Counted from the first letter of the stretch, positions 1 to 8,824 are shown. The stretch: DNA of 64,000 nucleotides from an uncultured Pelagibacteraceae bacterium (GCA_902573985.1 CACGLS010000001.1:1-64000), one strand, 5' to 3'. Numbers and translations: made by a program. The notes: generated by a model not told the origin, from the sequence alone.

Positions 1-412
1 GTTCCTTTTTAGGTTCTTCTTTTTTAGCCTCAGCTTTTTGATCAGGCTTTTTACCGTCAGCTGCTGGAGCGTCTTTTTTAGTTTCCTCTTTTTTATCTCC
101 TTCAGCTTTTTTTCTATCTTTTTTTGGTATTGCCTTTTGAGGATTATTCCCTGGTTTTGGCATTGGCATTAACTGCACTTCACCTAATAATCTAGAAACT
201 CTCATCGTTGGCTGAGCTCCTTTACTCATCCAATATTTTACTCTTTCTACTTCTACTTTTATTCTTTCTTTTTTATCTTTAGGAAGTAAAGGATTGTAAG
301 AGCCAATTTTTTCAATAAATTTTCCATCTCTTGGGTATCTACTGTCAGCAATTACAATTTTATAAATGGGTCTTTTTCTAACTCCGCCCATTGATAGTCT
401 TATTCTTAACAT
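1..412 (-). CDS. rpsP: 30S ribosomal protein S16 (C-terminus cut by window edge)
   Basis: Small-subunit ribosomal protein S16. The protein starts MLRIRLSMGGVRKRPIYKIV and continues with the conserved DSRYPRDGKFIEKIGSYNP segment, both diagnostic of S16. The ATG at 412-410 follows ffh by 10 bases, so the two are probably co-transcribed, as rpsP and ffh often are. The globular S16 core ends around residue 85; after that comes a low-complexity Lys/Glu/Ala/Pro-rich tail of at least 50 residues that is still open at base 1. Extended charged tails on S16 are common in alphaproteobacteria. The stop codon lies outside the window. Confidence 0.95.
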   Translation of the reverse strand, partial: MLRIRLSMGGVRKRPIYKIVIADSRYPRDGKFIEKIGSYNPLLPKDKKERIKVEVERVKYWMSKGAQPTMRVSRLLGEVQLMPMPKPGNNPQKAIPKKDRKKAEGDKKEETKKDAPAADGKKPDQKAEAKKEEPKKE

Positions 413-422
413 TTTATACCTT

Positions 423-1775
423 TCATTTTAGTTGATTGAGCATTTCATCTGGGATCATTCCAGATGGAATTTTTTTTCCTTGAGACATTTTTTTCATCAT
501 ATCTGACATCATTTTAAATTGTTTTAACAGTTTATTAATTTTTGAAACATCTACACCTGCTCCTTTAGAAATTCTTTTACGTCTTGATCCACTAATAATT
601 TTTGGATTTTCTCTTTCATTTTTAGTCATTGATAAAATAATTGCTTCATTTTCCACTAACATTTTTTCATCTATATTTGCTTGATCCATTTTTGCTTTCA
701 TTTTATTCACTCCTGGCAACATAGACATAACCCCTTCCATTCCACCCATTTTTTTCATTTGCCTTAACTGTGAAAGATATGAGTCCATTGTGAATATTCC
801 TTTTTTTAATTCATCTTCTGTCTCTTTAATTTTTTCCTCACTTAAATCTTGTTGAGCTTTTTCTACTAAAGTTACTACGTCGCCCATTCCCAAGATTCTG
901 TTAGCTAATCGGTCAGGATGAAAAAGTTCAAGATCGGTGATTTTTTCTCCAACACCAATATACTTAATTGGTTTGCCGGTTACATGTTTCATGCTTAATG
1001 CTGCGCCACCACGCACATCACCATCAACCCTCGTAAGAATAATTCCAGAAAGATTAACAGTGGTGTCAAATTCCTTTGCTAAATTTACAGCTATTTGTCC
1101 TGTTAATGCATCAGCTACTAAAATTGTTTCAGCTGGTTTTGTAATGTCTTTAATTTGCTTAATCTCAGACATCATTGGTAGATCTATCTGAGTTCTTCCT
1201 GCAGTATCAAATATAATTACATCTGAGCCATTGAGGTTGGCTGCATTTAATGCTCTCTTAGTAATGTCTATTGGTTGTTGCTTTTCAACTATAGGCAAAC
1301 ATTGAATTTCGTTTGCTTCAGCAAGTAATTTAAGTTGTTCTTGAGCAGCTGGTCTGTAAACGTCTAAACTAACTACCATTACTTTTTTTTTATAATTCTT
1401 TTCTATATTTTTTGCTAACTTTACTGCAGAAGTTGTTTTACCTGAACCCTGTAATCCAACCAATAACAGTGAAACTGGTGGAACAGCTTTGAAGTTCAAC
1501 TCTTCATTTTTAGAACCTAAAATATTAACCAGTTCATCATAAACAATTTTAACTATCATCTGTCCAGCAGATGTTGATTTTATAATTTCTTTGCCAATTG
1601 CTTTTGGTTTAACGTTGGCTATAAATTCTTTAGTGACAGGAAGAGCCACATCAGCCTCTAATAAAGCTAATCGTATCTCTTTTAAACCAGAGTCAACTTG
1701 CTCCTCAGTCAATGAGGGAGCGCTTTTTAATTTAGAAAAAATACTTTCTAATTTATTTGTTAAATTTTCAAACAT
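423..1775 (-). CDS. ffh: Signal recognition particle GTPase Ffh
   Basis: Ffh (SRP54) binds signal sequences of nascent membrane proteins and docks with FtsY. Seen: N-terminal four-helix domain, G domain with P-loop GLQGSGKT near residues 107-114, DTAGR near 190 and TRVDGD near 249, then a Met-rich M domain (MKKMGGMEGVMSMLPG) that binds SRP RNA and signal peptides. I chose the ATG at 1775-1773 (MFENLTNKLE), which matches family N-termini; an in-frame GTG at 1793 would add six residues that run into the upstream hairpin region. Length about 450 residues is normal. It lies upstream of rpsP and is preceded by an unusual structured intergenic region. Confidence 0.97.
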   Translation of the reverse strand: MFENLTNKLESIFSKLKSAPSLTEEQVDSGLKEIRLALLEADVALPVTKEFIANVKPKAIGKEIIKSTSAGQMIVKIVYDELVNILGSKNEELNFKAVPPVSLLLVGLQGSGKTTSAVKLAKNIEKNYKKKVMVVSLDVYRPAAQEQLKLLAEANEIQCLPIVEKQQPIDITKRALNAANLNGSDVIIFDTAGRTQIDLPMMSEIKQIKDITKPAETILVADALTGQIAVNLAKEFDTTVNLSGIILTRVDGDVRGGAALSMKHVTGKPIKYIGVGEKITDLELFHPDRLANRILGMGDVVTLVEKAQQDLSEEKIKETEDELKKGIFTMDSYLSQLRQMKKMGGMEGVMSMLPGVNKMKAKMDQANIDEKMLVENEAIILSMTKNERENPKIISGSRRKRISKGAGVDVSKINKLLKQFKMMSDMMKKMSQGKKIPSGMIPDEMLNQLK

Positions 1776-1789
1776 TTTTATAACGTCCA

Positions 1790-1880
1790 ACACCTATCGC
1801 ACTAGTGGGCGAACCTTCGCTGACTAGTGTCGACACTCTTGTTTTCAAGAGCACCGCAAAAACATGTGTATTTGCGGAAA
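1790..1880 (-). ncRNA. Candidate structured RNA / leader with three consecutive hairpins upstream of ffh
   Basis: Between the divergent genes ffh and dapF lie three compact stem-loops in 78 bases. A: 7-bp outer stem (1800-1806 with 1823-1829) and 5-bp inner stem GCGAA/TTCGC (1809-1813 with 1816-1820). B: CTCTTG/CAAGAG (1836-1841 with 1846-1851) around a 4-base loop. C: CCGCAAA/TTTGCGG (1854-1860 with 1871-1877) around a 10-base loop. A 12-bp palindrome AGTGTCGACACT (1826-1837) bridges stems A and B and would compete with both. Local GC is well above the surroundings. Minus strand is preferred because a perfect TATAAT lies upstream of ffh on that strand; the direction is not proven. It lacks the SRP RNA signature, so I do not call it ffs. 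Confidence 0.6.
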
Positions 1881-1923
1881 GTTTGTGGAAACTACAATTT
1901 GGGGTTTTAAAAGTCAATGAATA

Positions 1924-1929
1924 ATTATA
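1924..1929 (-). promoter_or_regulatory. Possible -10 box for the ffh transcript
   Basis: A perfect TATAAT on the minus strand lies about 150 bases upstream of the ffh start. Transcription from it would carry all three hairpins in the ffh leader. No convincing -35 box is visible at 16-18 bp. In AT-rich DNA this match can occur by chance, so support is modest. Confidence 0.35.
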
Positions 1930-1939
1930 CTAATCAATT

Positions 1940-2758
1940 ATGGCAACGATTAACGCATATAAAATGGATGGATTGGGTAATGATTTCATTATTATCGATA
2001 GAAGATCAAATCCTATCAACTTAACCAAAGATAAAATTATTGAGTTAGGAAAAAGAAGCAATATTGGTTTTGATCAAATAATTTTTATAGAAAAAGAGAA
2101 AGAGAATTCTTTTCCAATAACAATTTTTAATTCTGACGGGGGTGAAGTAAGTGCTTGTGGAAATGGTTCAAGATGTGTTGCGTATCTTTTGAGCAAAAAT
2201 TTAAATGTTAACCAAATTAAACTAAAAACAAGTAATCGTAGTCTTAATGCTAAAATTGTTGGAAATTTAATGGTAGAGCTTGAAATGGGAAAGCCTTTAT
2301 TTAATTTTGAAGATATTCCGTTATCAAAAACAGTAAATCCTGCTGACGTCTCGCTAAATGTACAAGGCGAAAAATTTACTGGTGGATTTTGTCTAAACGT
2401 AGGAAACCCCCACATAGTTTTTTTCGTAGATGATTGCTTTAAACACGATTTGAAAGAAATAGGACCTTTAATTGAAAATCATGAATTATTTCCCGAAAAA
2501 ACAAATGTAACATTTGCACAAATTTTAGATAAAAGAAATATTTTAGTTAATGTTTGGGAAAGAGGTGCTGGGCTTACTAAGGCATGTGGAACAGCAGCTT
2601 GTGCAACGGCCGTTGCTGGAAAAAATAACAAATTAGTAGAAAACAAAGTTGCTATTAAATTTAAAGAGGGGGTCTTAAATATAGTTTTAGATGAAAAAAA
2701 TAATATATTTATGACTGGTCCAGTGTCAGAAATAAAGAATATAAAAGTAGAAATATAA
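1940..2758 (+). CDS. dapF: Diaminopimelate epimerase
   Basis: Interconverts LL- and meso-diaminopimelate for lysine and peptidoglycan synthesis, in the cytosol. The N-terminus YKMDGLGNDFIIID is characteristic. The two catalytic cysteines are visible: Cys73 in ACGNGSRC and Cys216 in ACGTAACA, with substrate-binding NVGNPHIV (about 154-161) and ERGAG (about 207-211) between them. The length of 272 residues is normal. It ends one base before ftsY, an alphaproteobacterial neighbourhood, so the two are co-transcribed. The MiaB-like methylthiotransferase gene often found between dapF and ftsY in this class is absent here. Confidence 0.97.
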   Translation: MATINAYKMDGLGNDFIIIDRRSNPINLTKDKIIELGKRSNIGFDQIIFIEKEKENSFPITIFNSDGGEVSACGNGSRCVAYLLSKNLNVNQIKLKTSNRSLNAKIVGNLMVELEMGKPLFNFEDIPLSKTVNPADVSLNVQGEKFTGGFCLNVGNPHIVFFVDDCFKHDLKEIGPLIENHELFPEKTNVTFAQILDKRNILVNVWERGAGLTKACGTAACATAVAGKNNKLVENKVAIKFKEGVLNIVLDEKNNIFMTGPVSEIKNIKVEI

Positions 2759-2759
2759 A

Positions 2760-3680
2760 ATGGGAATTTTTGATAAGTTTAAATCAGGACTTGGAAAAAG
2801 TTCATCGAGCTTTTCAGAAGGCTTTAAAAATATTTTTTCTAAAAAAAAGGTTGACTCCACCATTCTCGAAGAGTTTGAGGAATTAATCATTTCTTCTGAT
2901 GCTGGTGTTGATGTAGCAAAAGAGCTTAGAAAAGATTTCGAAAACTTTAAGGTTGATAAAAAATTAGACGATCACAAAGAAATTTTAAAACTCTTAGCTG
3001 ATAAGTTAGCGATAAATCTCCAAAAGTATGAAAAAGATTTAAGCCTAATGGGGAATGCAAAATCTGCAGTAATTGTTGTATCTGGTGTGAACGGCGTTGG
3101 AAAAACAACAAGTATCGGAAAACTAGGAAAGTATTTTAAAGATAATAATAGATCCGTTGTCTTTGGTGCCGCAGATACTTTTAGAGCAGCAGCTATAGAT
3201 CAGCTTCAAGTTTGGGCTGCAAAAGTAAAAGTAGATATAATTAAGTCAGAAATAAATAGTGACCCGGCTTCTGTTGCTTTTAAAACTGCAGAATTTGCAA
3301 AAAAAAATGAAATTGATATCGCCTTAATAGACACTGCAGGAAGACTGCAAAATAAAAAAAATCTAATGGAAGAATACAAAAAAATTATTAATGTCCTGAA
3401 AAAAATTGATGATTCATTTCCTAACGAAGTAATTCTAGTTCTTGATGCAACTACTGGTCAAAATGCACTGAGTCAAGTTGAAGAATTTAGTAAAATACAT
3501 AATCTTACAGGCCTTATAATTACAAAACTTGATAGCACTGCAAAAGGCGGGGTGGTCCTTGCTATTTGTAAGAAATATAATTTACCTATAGTTGCAATTG
3601 GAATGGGTGAAAAAGAAGATGACTTGCAACCCTTTAATGCTGAATATTTTTCAAAGGCTTTGTTAGGTATTGAAGCCTAA
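2760..3680 (+). CDS. ftsY: SRP receptor GTPase FtsY
   Basis: Membrane-associated receptor for the Ffh-ribosome complex. Seen: short basic/amphipathic N-terminus (MGIFDKFKSGLGK), helical N domain, then the SRP GTPase domain with P-loop GVNGVGKTT (109-117), DTFRAAAIDQL (the SRP-GTPase insertion), DTAGRLQNKK and TKLDSTAKGG. At 306 residues it lacks the long acidic A domain of Escherichia coli FtsY, which is usual in alphaproteobacteria. Its 3' end overlaps the convergent hydrolase gene by 18 bases. Confidence 0.97.
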   Translation: MGIFDKFKSGLGKSSSSFSEGFKNIFSKKKVDSTILEEFEELIISSDAGVDVAKELRKDFENFKVDKKLDDHKEILKLLADKLAINLQKYEKDLSLMGNAKSAVIVVSGVNGVGKTTSIGKLGKYFKDNNRSVVFGAADTFRAAAIDQLQVWAAKVKVDIIKSEINSDPASVAFKTAEFAKKNEIDIALIDTAGRLQNKKNLMEEYKKIINVLKKIDDSFPNEVILVLDATTGQNALSQVEEFSKIHNLTGLIITKLDSTAKGGVVLAICKKYNLPIVAIGMGEKEDDLQPFNAEYFSKALLGIEA

Positions 3681-4466
3681 AAACTTTCTTAAAGAATTCA
3701 TTAATTGATCGTTAAATTCCATCATATGGTCGTCGTTTTCGGAAAAGTAACTAAATTTTGGTTGATTAGCCCTGTCAAATAATTCTAAGCCCATTTTGAA
3801 AGGAACAACATCATCTTTCTTGCCATGCATGATTAAAATAGGAGTATTAATATTTTTAATCTTTTTTGAAGAATCGTATCTATCTTTTATTAATAAATCG
3901 ATTGGTAAATAAGGATAATAAATTTTTGCTGCATCAGCAATCGAAGTAAAAGGTGACTCTAAAACAATTCCTGCAAAAGAGTTATCCTGTCCCAACTCTG
4001 TGGCTACACCCGTTCCGAGTGACTCGCCATATAAAATTATGACTTTATTTTTAACTCCAGCCTCGTTGAGCCACACGACTGATTTTCTAGCGTCATTATA
4101 TAAATTTTCCTCTGTTGGTTTTCCTGGATTACCACTAAATCCTCTCCACGAAATAATAAGAATATTTACATTAAATTTATTTAATTCATTAAGCTTATGA
4201 ACCCTATTAGTTAGATCGCCTGCATTGCCATGGAAATATAAAATTGTTTTATATTTTTTTAAGTCTTTTTCCAAAAACCATGATTTAAGTTTTATATCTT
4301 TATCAACTTCAATAAAAACTTCTTTATATTCAAATTGTATCTCATCTCCCGTATAATTATTTTCACTTGGGTGATAAAGTAATTTTCTTTGGTAAAAATA
4401 AGTGAAAAGTACAATTATAATGTAAGCTAATATAATTGATGATAAAGCTAAATAAAGATACTTCAT
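3663..4466 (-). CDS. Alpha/beta hydrolase, Bem46/ABHD17-like, membrane anchored
   Basis: Serine hydrolase of unknown substrate. The first 25 residues form one hydrophobic segment (signal anchor), placing the enzyme on the membrane. Oxyanion motif FHGNAGD near 79-84, nucleophile elbow GESLGTG with Ser149, acid in HGKKDDVVP (about 217) and probable catalytic His in ENDDHMME (about 247). This is the Bem46/FrsA-like layout, whose members include peptidases, thioesterases and esterases. It overlaps the EamA gene upstream by 4 bases, so translation is coupled, and it overlaps ftsY tail-to-tail by 18 bases. Confidence 0.85.
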   Translation of the reverse strand: MKYLYLALSSIILAYIIIVLFTYFYQRKLLYHPSENNYTGDEIQFEYKEVFIEVDKDIKLKSWFLEKDLKKYKTILYFHGNAGDLTNRVHKLNELNKFNVNILIISWRGFSGNPGKPTEENLYNDARKSVVWLNEAGVKNKVIILYGESLGTGVATELGQDNSFAGIVLESPFTSIADAAKIYYPYLPIDLLIKDRYDSSKKIKNINTPILIMHGKKDDVVPFKMGLELFDRANQPKFSYFSENDDHMMEFNDQLMNSLRKFLGFNT

Positions 4467-5365
4467 GCTTTTTTCCTAGCGAAATAAACTCCAGTGAAGA
4501 CCAATAAACCACCTAAGTAATGAAAACTAAGAAGCGGTTCTTCAAAAATTATAATTCCAAATATAGATCCATAAACTGCAAATAAATATAAAGTAAACCC
4601 AGCAAATGATGCGCCAACATATTTTTGTAACCGTGTATATAATGAGAAAGCAATAATACTAGGAGAAATAGCAGCAAATATAATCCAGAACAAAAATGTC
4701 TGATTGTAGTTAGTCTTGGCAAAGTAAATATTTTCTAAAACAAAAAATGGGAAAAGTGAAATAAATCCAAACATTGCGATTAAAGTAAATCGAGCCATTA
4801 AACTAAATTTTGATTTCCAATTTAATAAATAAATTGAGTAAAGAGCCCAACCTAAAGCTGCTCCCAAAACCCATAGATCACCTGTTGTAAAATTTAGATT
4901 TATTAAAAAATCTAAATTACCTTTAGATATAATTATAAAAACACCTGAAATACAAATTAAAAGTCCCATTATCCTAAAAAAATTAATTTTTTCTTTAAAA
5001 AATAAAATTGATAAAAAAATTATTATAACTGGTGAAGAAGTATAGATTATTCCAATATTTGCCATTGTTGTTGTCATTCCTGCAAGATTTGGAAAAGACC
5101 CGCATATACCACAACCCATTGAGCCTAAGAAAAAAAGCTTAAAAAACTCTTTATTTAAGTCTTTTTTATTTTTTAAAATTTCGTTAAAAAAAAATGGAAA
5201 TAATATAATGAATACAGTAAGCCATCGCCAAAATGCTAGAGAAATAGGAGGCACTGACTCAACGCCACCTCTTGCAACAATAGTGTTTGTAGCCATAAAA
5301 ATTGGCTGAATTAACAAAAGTAAATAAGGAGCGTAAGGATTATTTTTTGTCAATGAAGGCTTCAT
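4463..5365 (-). CDS. EamA/DMT-family transporter
   Basis: Drug/metabolite transporter superfamily permease, 300 residues with about ten hydrophobic segments arranged as two homologous five-helix halves; the second half starts near residue 155 (TGDLWVLGAALGWALYSIY). Members export amino acids or metabolites or import small organic compounds; the substrate cannot be read from sequence. The start ATG at 5365-5363 sits inside the 3' end of the upstream small membrane gene (26-base overlap). Confidence 0.88.
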   Translation of the reverse strand: MKPSLTKNNPYAPYLLLLIQPIFMATNTIVARGGVESVPPISLAFWRWLTVFIILFPFFFNEILKNKKDLNKEFFKLFFLGSMGCGICGSFPNLAGMTTTMANIGIIYTSSPVIIIFLSILFFKEKINFFRIMGLLICISGVFIIISKGNLDFLINLNFTTGDLWVLGAALGWALYSIYLLNWKSKFSLMARFTLIAMFGFISLFPFFVLENIYFAKTNYNQTFLFWIIFAAISPSIIAFSLYTRLQKYVGASFAGFTLYLFAVYGSIFGIIIFEEPLLSFHYLGGLLVFTGVYFARKKA

Positions 5366-5519
5366 AGAACATCATTACAATTACCATACCCATTAAAATA
5401 TAAACAGGAAGCACGTCAAAAAAACCAATCATCATTGATCTAGTTAGTGTTGTAGCTAACCCAATTAAAAACAGGGTACAAAGCGCAACGCCAATTATTA
5501 TTGTAACTTTATCCTTCAT
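5340..5519 (-). CDS. Small two-helix membrane protein, unknown function
   Basis: A 59-residue protein, from the ATG at 5519 (MKDKVTIIIGV). It has two predicted membrane helices, about residues 4-24 and 31-52, joined by a short loop and ending in a charged AFIDKK tail. I do not recognise a family. It overlaps the amidase gene upstream by 11 bases and the EamA transporter downstream by 26 bases, so it is embedded in the operon. This position suggests a small accessory subunit or a translation-coupled regulator, but nothing in the sequence proves it. A start six codons upstream (5537) is possible. Confidence 0.6.
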   Translation of the reverse strand: MKDKVTIIIGVALCTLFLIGLATTLTRSMMIGFFDVLPVYILMGMVIVMMFYEAFIDKK

Positions 5520-6843
5520 CTTTACAATTTTTCTCAAGCCAGTTAGCTGTTCCTAAAAATCTTAAATCATCAAGTTTATCACCAACTAACTGAACGCCTA
5601 ATGGTAAGTCATTTTCTCCTGTAAGTAAAGGTAATGAAATAGTGGGCAAACCAAGATAAGTCCAAATTTTTTGAAAGTCTGCACTTCCAGTAGATTTTAA
5701 TCCTTTGTCAGCAACTCCGCTTGATGACGGAGTAATAATTCCGTGGTAATCTTCAAAAACTTCTTTATAGGACTCATAACTTTGTTTCATGAAATCTGAA
5801 GCATCGCCATATTCTTTTGCTGAATATTTTAATCCTCTAGAGATAGCTTCTCTCATTTCTTTTGAAAGTTTAGTTTTATCTTTTTTATAGTAAACTTGAA
5901 AATTATTTGCCATATCAACTTCATGAATGATTTGATGATACTTTGGTATATCGTCAAAGTATGACGGTGTATCAAAAACCTCTATGTTTTTTTTGAAGTT
6001 CTTTATTAGAAATTCAAAAGCTTGCTGTGATTTTTTATTTATATTTTTCCAATTTTTCGTTTTATAAAAAATAAACTTTGGATCAAAAACTGGTCCTTTC
6101 TCACATTCCTGAATCATGTTATCAGCAGCGAAATAAATTGTTGAGGGGTCATGTAAATCTTTTCTAATTAGTGATTTAGCTAATAATGCAACATCTTTCA
6201 CATTTTTACCAAACACGCCCATTGTATCTAGTTTATCCGAAACTTTTAAAACACCGTTTCTAGAGATTAATCCATACGAAGGTTTATATCCAACTACACC
6301 ACAATATGATGCTGGCCTGATTACTGATCCTCCAGTTTGAGAACCCACAGATAAAGGTGCCATATGAGCTGCAACTGCTGCTGCTGATCCACTTGATGAT
6401 CCTCCTGGTGTTCTTGAATAATCATGAGGATTTTTCGTTTTTGATGGATGTATATAAGCAAGTTCACAAGTAACGGTTTTGCCCATAATGATTGCGCCTG
6501 AATTTTTTAATAAGTTTACAATTTCCGAGTCTTGTGAATTAGACATTTTTTTTCTAAAAACTGTTCCACATTCAGTTGGCATGTCGTATGTACCTATAAT
6601 ATCTTTAATCGCAACTGGCATCCCGTGTAGTGGTCCTAAAGGTTTTCCAGATTTTCTATAAGTGTCAGCTTCTTCAGCTTTTTCTAATAAAAGTTTTTTG
6701 TCTAAAAATTGCCAAGCCTGAACATCTTTTTCAAATTTTTTAATTCTATCTAGATAAGCTTTGCAAAGATCTAAAGAAGAAATTTCACCAGAATGAAGTT
6801 TTTGTGATAAATCGTATGCACTTAAAGATGTAACGTCTATCAT
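5509..6843 (-). CDS. Amidase-signature family amidohydrolase
   Basis: Hydrolyses a carboxamide or related C-N bond; substrate unknown. The amidase-signature Ser-cisSer-Lys triad is visible: Lys80 in PVAIKD, cis-Ser in GGSSSGS (147-153) and nucleophile Ser173 in TGGSVIRPAS. The length of 444 residues suits a stand-alone amidase. GatA is unlikely: no gatC or gatB is adjacent, and the C-terminal half is shortened. It follows dctM by 8 bases in the same operon, so the amide or its product may be linked to the transported compound; that link is inference. Confidence 0.88.
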   Translation of the reverse strand: MIDVTSLSAYDLSQKLHSGEISSLDLCKAYLDRIKKFEKDVQAWQFLDKKLLLEKAEEADTYRKSGKPLGPLHGMPVAIKDIIGTYDMPTECGTVFRKKMSNSQDSEIVNLLKNSGAIIMGKTVTCELAYIHPSKTKNPHDYSRTPGGSSSGSAAAVAAHMAPLSVGSQTGGSVIRPASYCGVVGYKPSYGLISRNGVLKVSDKLDTMGVFGKNVKDVALLAKSLIRKDLHDPSTIYFAADNMIQECEKGPVFDPKFIFYKTKNWKNINKKSQQAFEFLIKNFKKNIEVFDTPSYFDDIPKYHQIIHEVDMANNFQVYYKKDKTKLSKEMREAISRGLKYSAKEYGDASDFMKQSYESYKEVFEDYHGIITPSSSGVADKGLKSTGSADFQKIWTYLGLPTISLPLLTGENDLPLGVQLVGDKLDDLRFLGTANWLEKNCKDEG

Positions 6844-6851
6844 TTAAATTG

Positions 6852-8213
6852 TTAATTAGCGAATAATGTGTCTGGTAACCAAAGAGCTATTCCTGGAAAT
6901 AGATACATTAAGAACATGGCAAATATGACAATGCCTAGAAAAGGCATAATGCCTCTAAATATTTCCATTAACTCTACATTTTTAGATTGAACACCTTTTA
7001 AATAGTACGCGGACATTGCCATTGGCGGTGTTAAAAATGAAGTTTGTAAATTCAAAGCGATAAGCATTGCGAAAAAATAAGGATTTACCTCGAAGAAAGC
7101 TACTAAAGGTAAAAATATTGGAACAAATATAATTAAAATTTCTGTCCACTCTAATGGCCATCCTAATAAGAAAATAATTATTTGCGTAATTACTAAGAAT
7201 TGCCAAGGTTGTAAATTCATTGATTTAAAGAAATGCTCAAAAACCTCATGGCCACCTAAGTAAGAAAAAACAGATGCGAAAGTCCAAGAGCCAATGAATA
7301 ACCACATTATCATTGCAGTTGTCTTTGCTGTTAGAAATACAGATTCTTTAAAATTTTTCCATTTTAAAGTCTTGTAAAAATAAGAAAGCACTAATGCACC
7401 AAAGGCTCCTACTGCTGCAGCCTCTGCAGGAGTAGCAAGTCCTCCTAAGATAGTTCCTAATACTAATATTATTAATGAGAAAAGTGGTAAGAACGAAACC
7501 ATAACCTCTTTTAAAATTTCAGATCTTGGCGGAATATCCTCTTTTGGAGGTTTCGGCGCTATTGATGGATTAAAATAAGCAAGTGTAACTGCGTACATTA
7601 TATAAAGACCGGCTAATAATAATCCTGGGAAAATTGCTGCTGCAAACAATCTTAAAGGTGAAAGCTGAGCAATAACTGAGTAAACAATTAACATAATACT
7701 TGGGGGAATCAAAATTCCTAAACATCCACCAGAACAAATTACTCCTGAAGCAAATTTTTTATCATATCCTGCCCTTATCATTGCAGGCCATGCAAGTAAT
7801 CCCATTAGTGTAACAACAGCACCAATAATTCCTGTCGCTGTTGAAAATAAAGCGCAAGTTACAAGCGCGGCAACAGCCATAGAAGCTGGTAATCTATGAG
7901 ATGCTAGTCTGATCGCAAAAAACAATCTAGAAACTATTCCGGCTCTCTCAACTAAGTAGCCCATAAATAAAAAGAGTGGGACGGCGGTTAAAACAGTATT
8001 ATCCATCACTGTATAAGTGTTCTGAACAAATAATTGGAAAATCCTATTATCAAAAATATGTTCCATTCTAGTGGGATCAAAATAAGCGTAGTAGCCAAAA
8101 CCAACTCCCATTGCCATTAATGTAAATGCAATTGGAAAACCAAGAAGAACTGCAAACAGGAATATGCTCATCATTAGAATTGCAATTTCAGGATTGGTTA
8201 AACTAAATAACAT
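6852..8213 (-). CDS. dctM: TRAP transporter large permease subunit DctM
   Basis: Large membrane subunit of a tripartite ATP-independent periplasmic transporter, which uses the sodium gradient for uptake. About 12 hydrophobic segments over 453 residues; conserved family stretches include ALVTCALFSTATGI, GGCLGILIPPSIMLIVY and TPAEAAAVGAFGAL. It overlaps the small permease gene by 11 bases. The operon order is dctP, terminator, dctQ, dctM, amidase. Confidence 0.95.
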   Translation of the reverse strand: MLFSLTNPEIAILMMSIFLFAVLLGFPIAFTLMAMGVGFGYYAYFDPTRMEHIFDNRIFQLFVQNTYTVMDNTVLTAVPLFLFMGYLVERAGIVSRLFFAIRLASHRLPASMAVAALVTCALFSTATGIIGAVVTLMGLLAWPAMIRAGYDKKFASGVICSGGCLGILIPPSIMLIVYSVIAQLSPLRLFAAAIFPGLLLAGLYIMYAVTLAYFNPSIAPKPPKEDIPPRSEILKEVMVSFLPLFSLIILVLGTILGGLATPAEAAAVGAFGALVLSYFYKTLKWKNFKESVFLTAKTTAMIMWLFIGSWTFASVFSYLGGHEVFEHFFKSMNLQPWQFLVITQIIIFLLGWPLEWTEILIIFVPIFLPLVAFFEVNPYFFAMLIALNLQTSFLTPPMAMSAYYLKGVQSKNVELMEIFRGIMPFLGIVIFAMFLMYLFPGIALWLPDTLFAN

Positions 8214-8787
8214 CTTTTTGATCCTCGTCTTGTGAAGTTCGCATTAACATTTTTTCTGTCTCCTCTGCTACTACCATTCGAGCAGGCCAGTGACCGGTTT
8301 GAATACAAATAATTGATCTACAAACTTCGCTGATACCCTGGATAATTAATAATACTCCTGCTGCAGGTATCAAAGATTTAGCCATATAAATTTGGATTTG
8401 TGCTGGACTGTTCCAGCTTGTTTCTTTTATCTTCCAAGCAAGCGAAGCATATTCATAACCATAAAACGCAAGCGCGAGTACACCAGGGAAGAAAAATATA
8501 AAATATAAAACTAAATCGATATAACCTTGTGTTCTTGGTTTAAAAAGTCTGTAAATTACATCACCTCTTACATGAGCTTCTGTAGATAGAGTGTATGCGC
8601 CTGCCATCATAAAAATTGCGCCATACATTTGTAAACTAAAATCGAAATTCCACAAAGTAGGAGCATTGAAAGCATATGCCATAACGACTTCATAACAAGT
8701 TCCTCCCATTAAAATTACGATACACCATGAAAACGCCTTCCCTACGGAAGTACTTAAAGTATCTGCAAAGTGAATAAATCCTCTCAT
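8203..8787 (-). CDS. dctQ: TRAP transporter small permease subunit DctQ
   Basis: Small four-helix membrane subunit that pairs with DctM. The 194-residue protein has the Q-subunit hallmark EAHVRGDVIYRLF between helices 2 and 3. The start ATG at 8787 lies 85 bases after the dctP stop, beyond an intrinsic terminator, so permease transcripts arise mainly by read-through. It is slightly longer than typical Q subunits at the C-terminus. Confidence 0.93.
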   Translation of the reverse strand: MRGFIHFADTLSTSVGKAFSWCIVILMGGTCYEVVMAYAFNAPTLWNFDFSLQMYGAIFMMAGAYTLSTEAHVRGDVIYRLFKPRTQGYIDLVLYFIFFFPGVLALAFYGYEYASLAWKIKETSWNSPAQIQIYMAKSLIPAAGVLLIIQGISEVCRSIICIQTGHWPARMVVAEETEKMLMRTSQDEDQKDVI

Positions 8788-8824
8788 GAAATTTTAAACT
8801 ATTCTAATTTTTTTATAATTTCCA

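Noticed and set aside
937..1191. Open frame of 84 codons on the plus strand inside ffh.
   Set aside because: Shadow of the ffh reading frame; no recognisable protein and no ribosome-binding site. The same applies to the many other frames antisense to genes here.
1790..1880. SRP 4.5S RNA, tmRNA or 6S RNA in the ffh-dapF gap.
   Set aside because: No GGAAG/AGCAG SRP core, no tmRNA acceptor or tag frame, and no long interrupted duplex with a central bubble; only three separate short hairpins are seen.
3664..3681. TTAGG/CCTAA hairpin at the ftsY stop codon as a terminator.
   Set aside because: Only five pairs and no T run on either strand.
5509..6843. Amidase as GatA of the Glu-tRNA amidotransferase.
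   Set aside because: No gatB or gatC adjacent, shorter C-terminal half, and operon context with a transporter.
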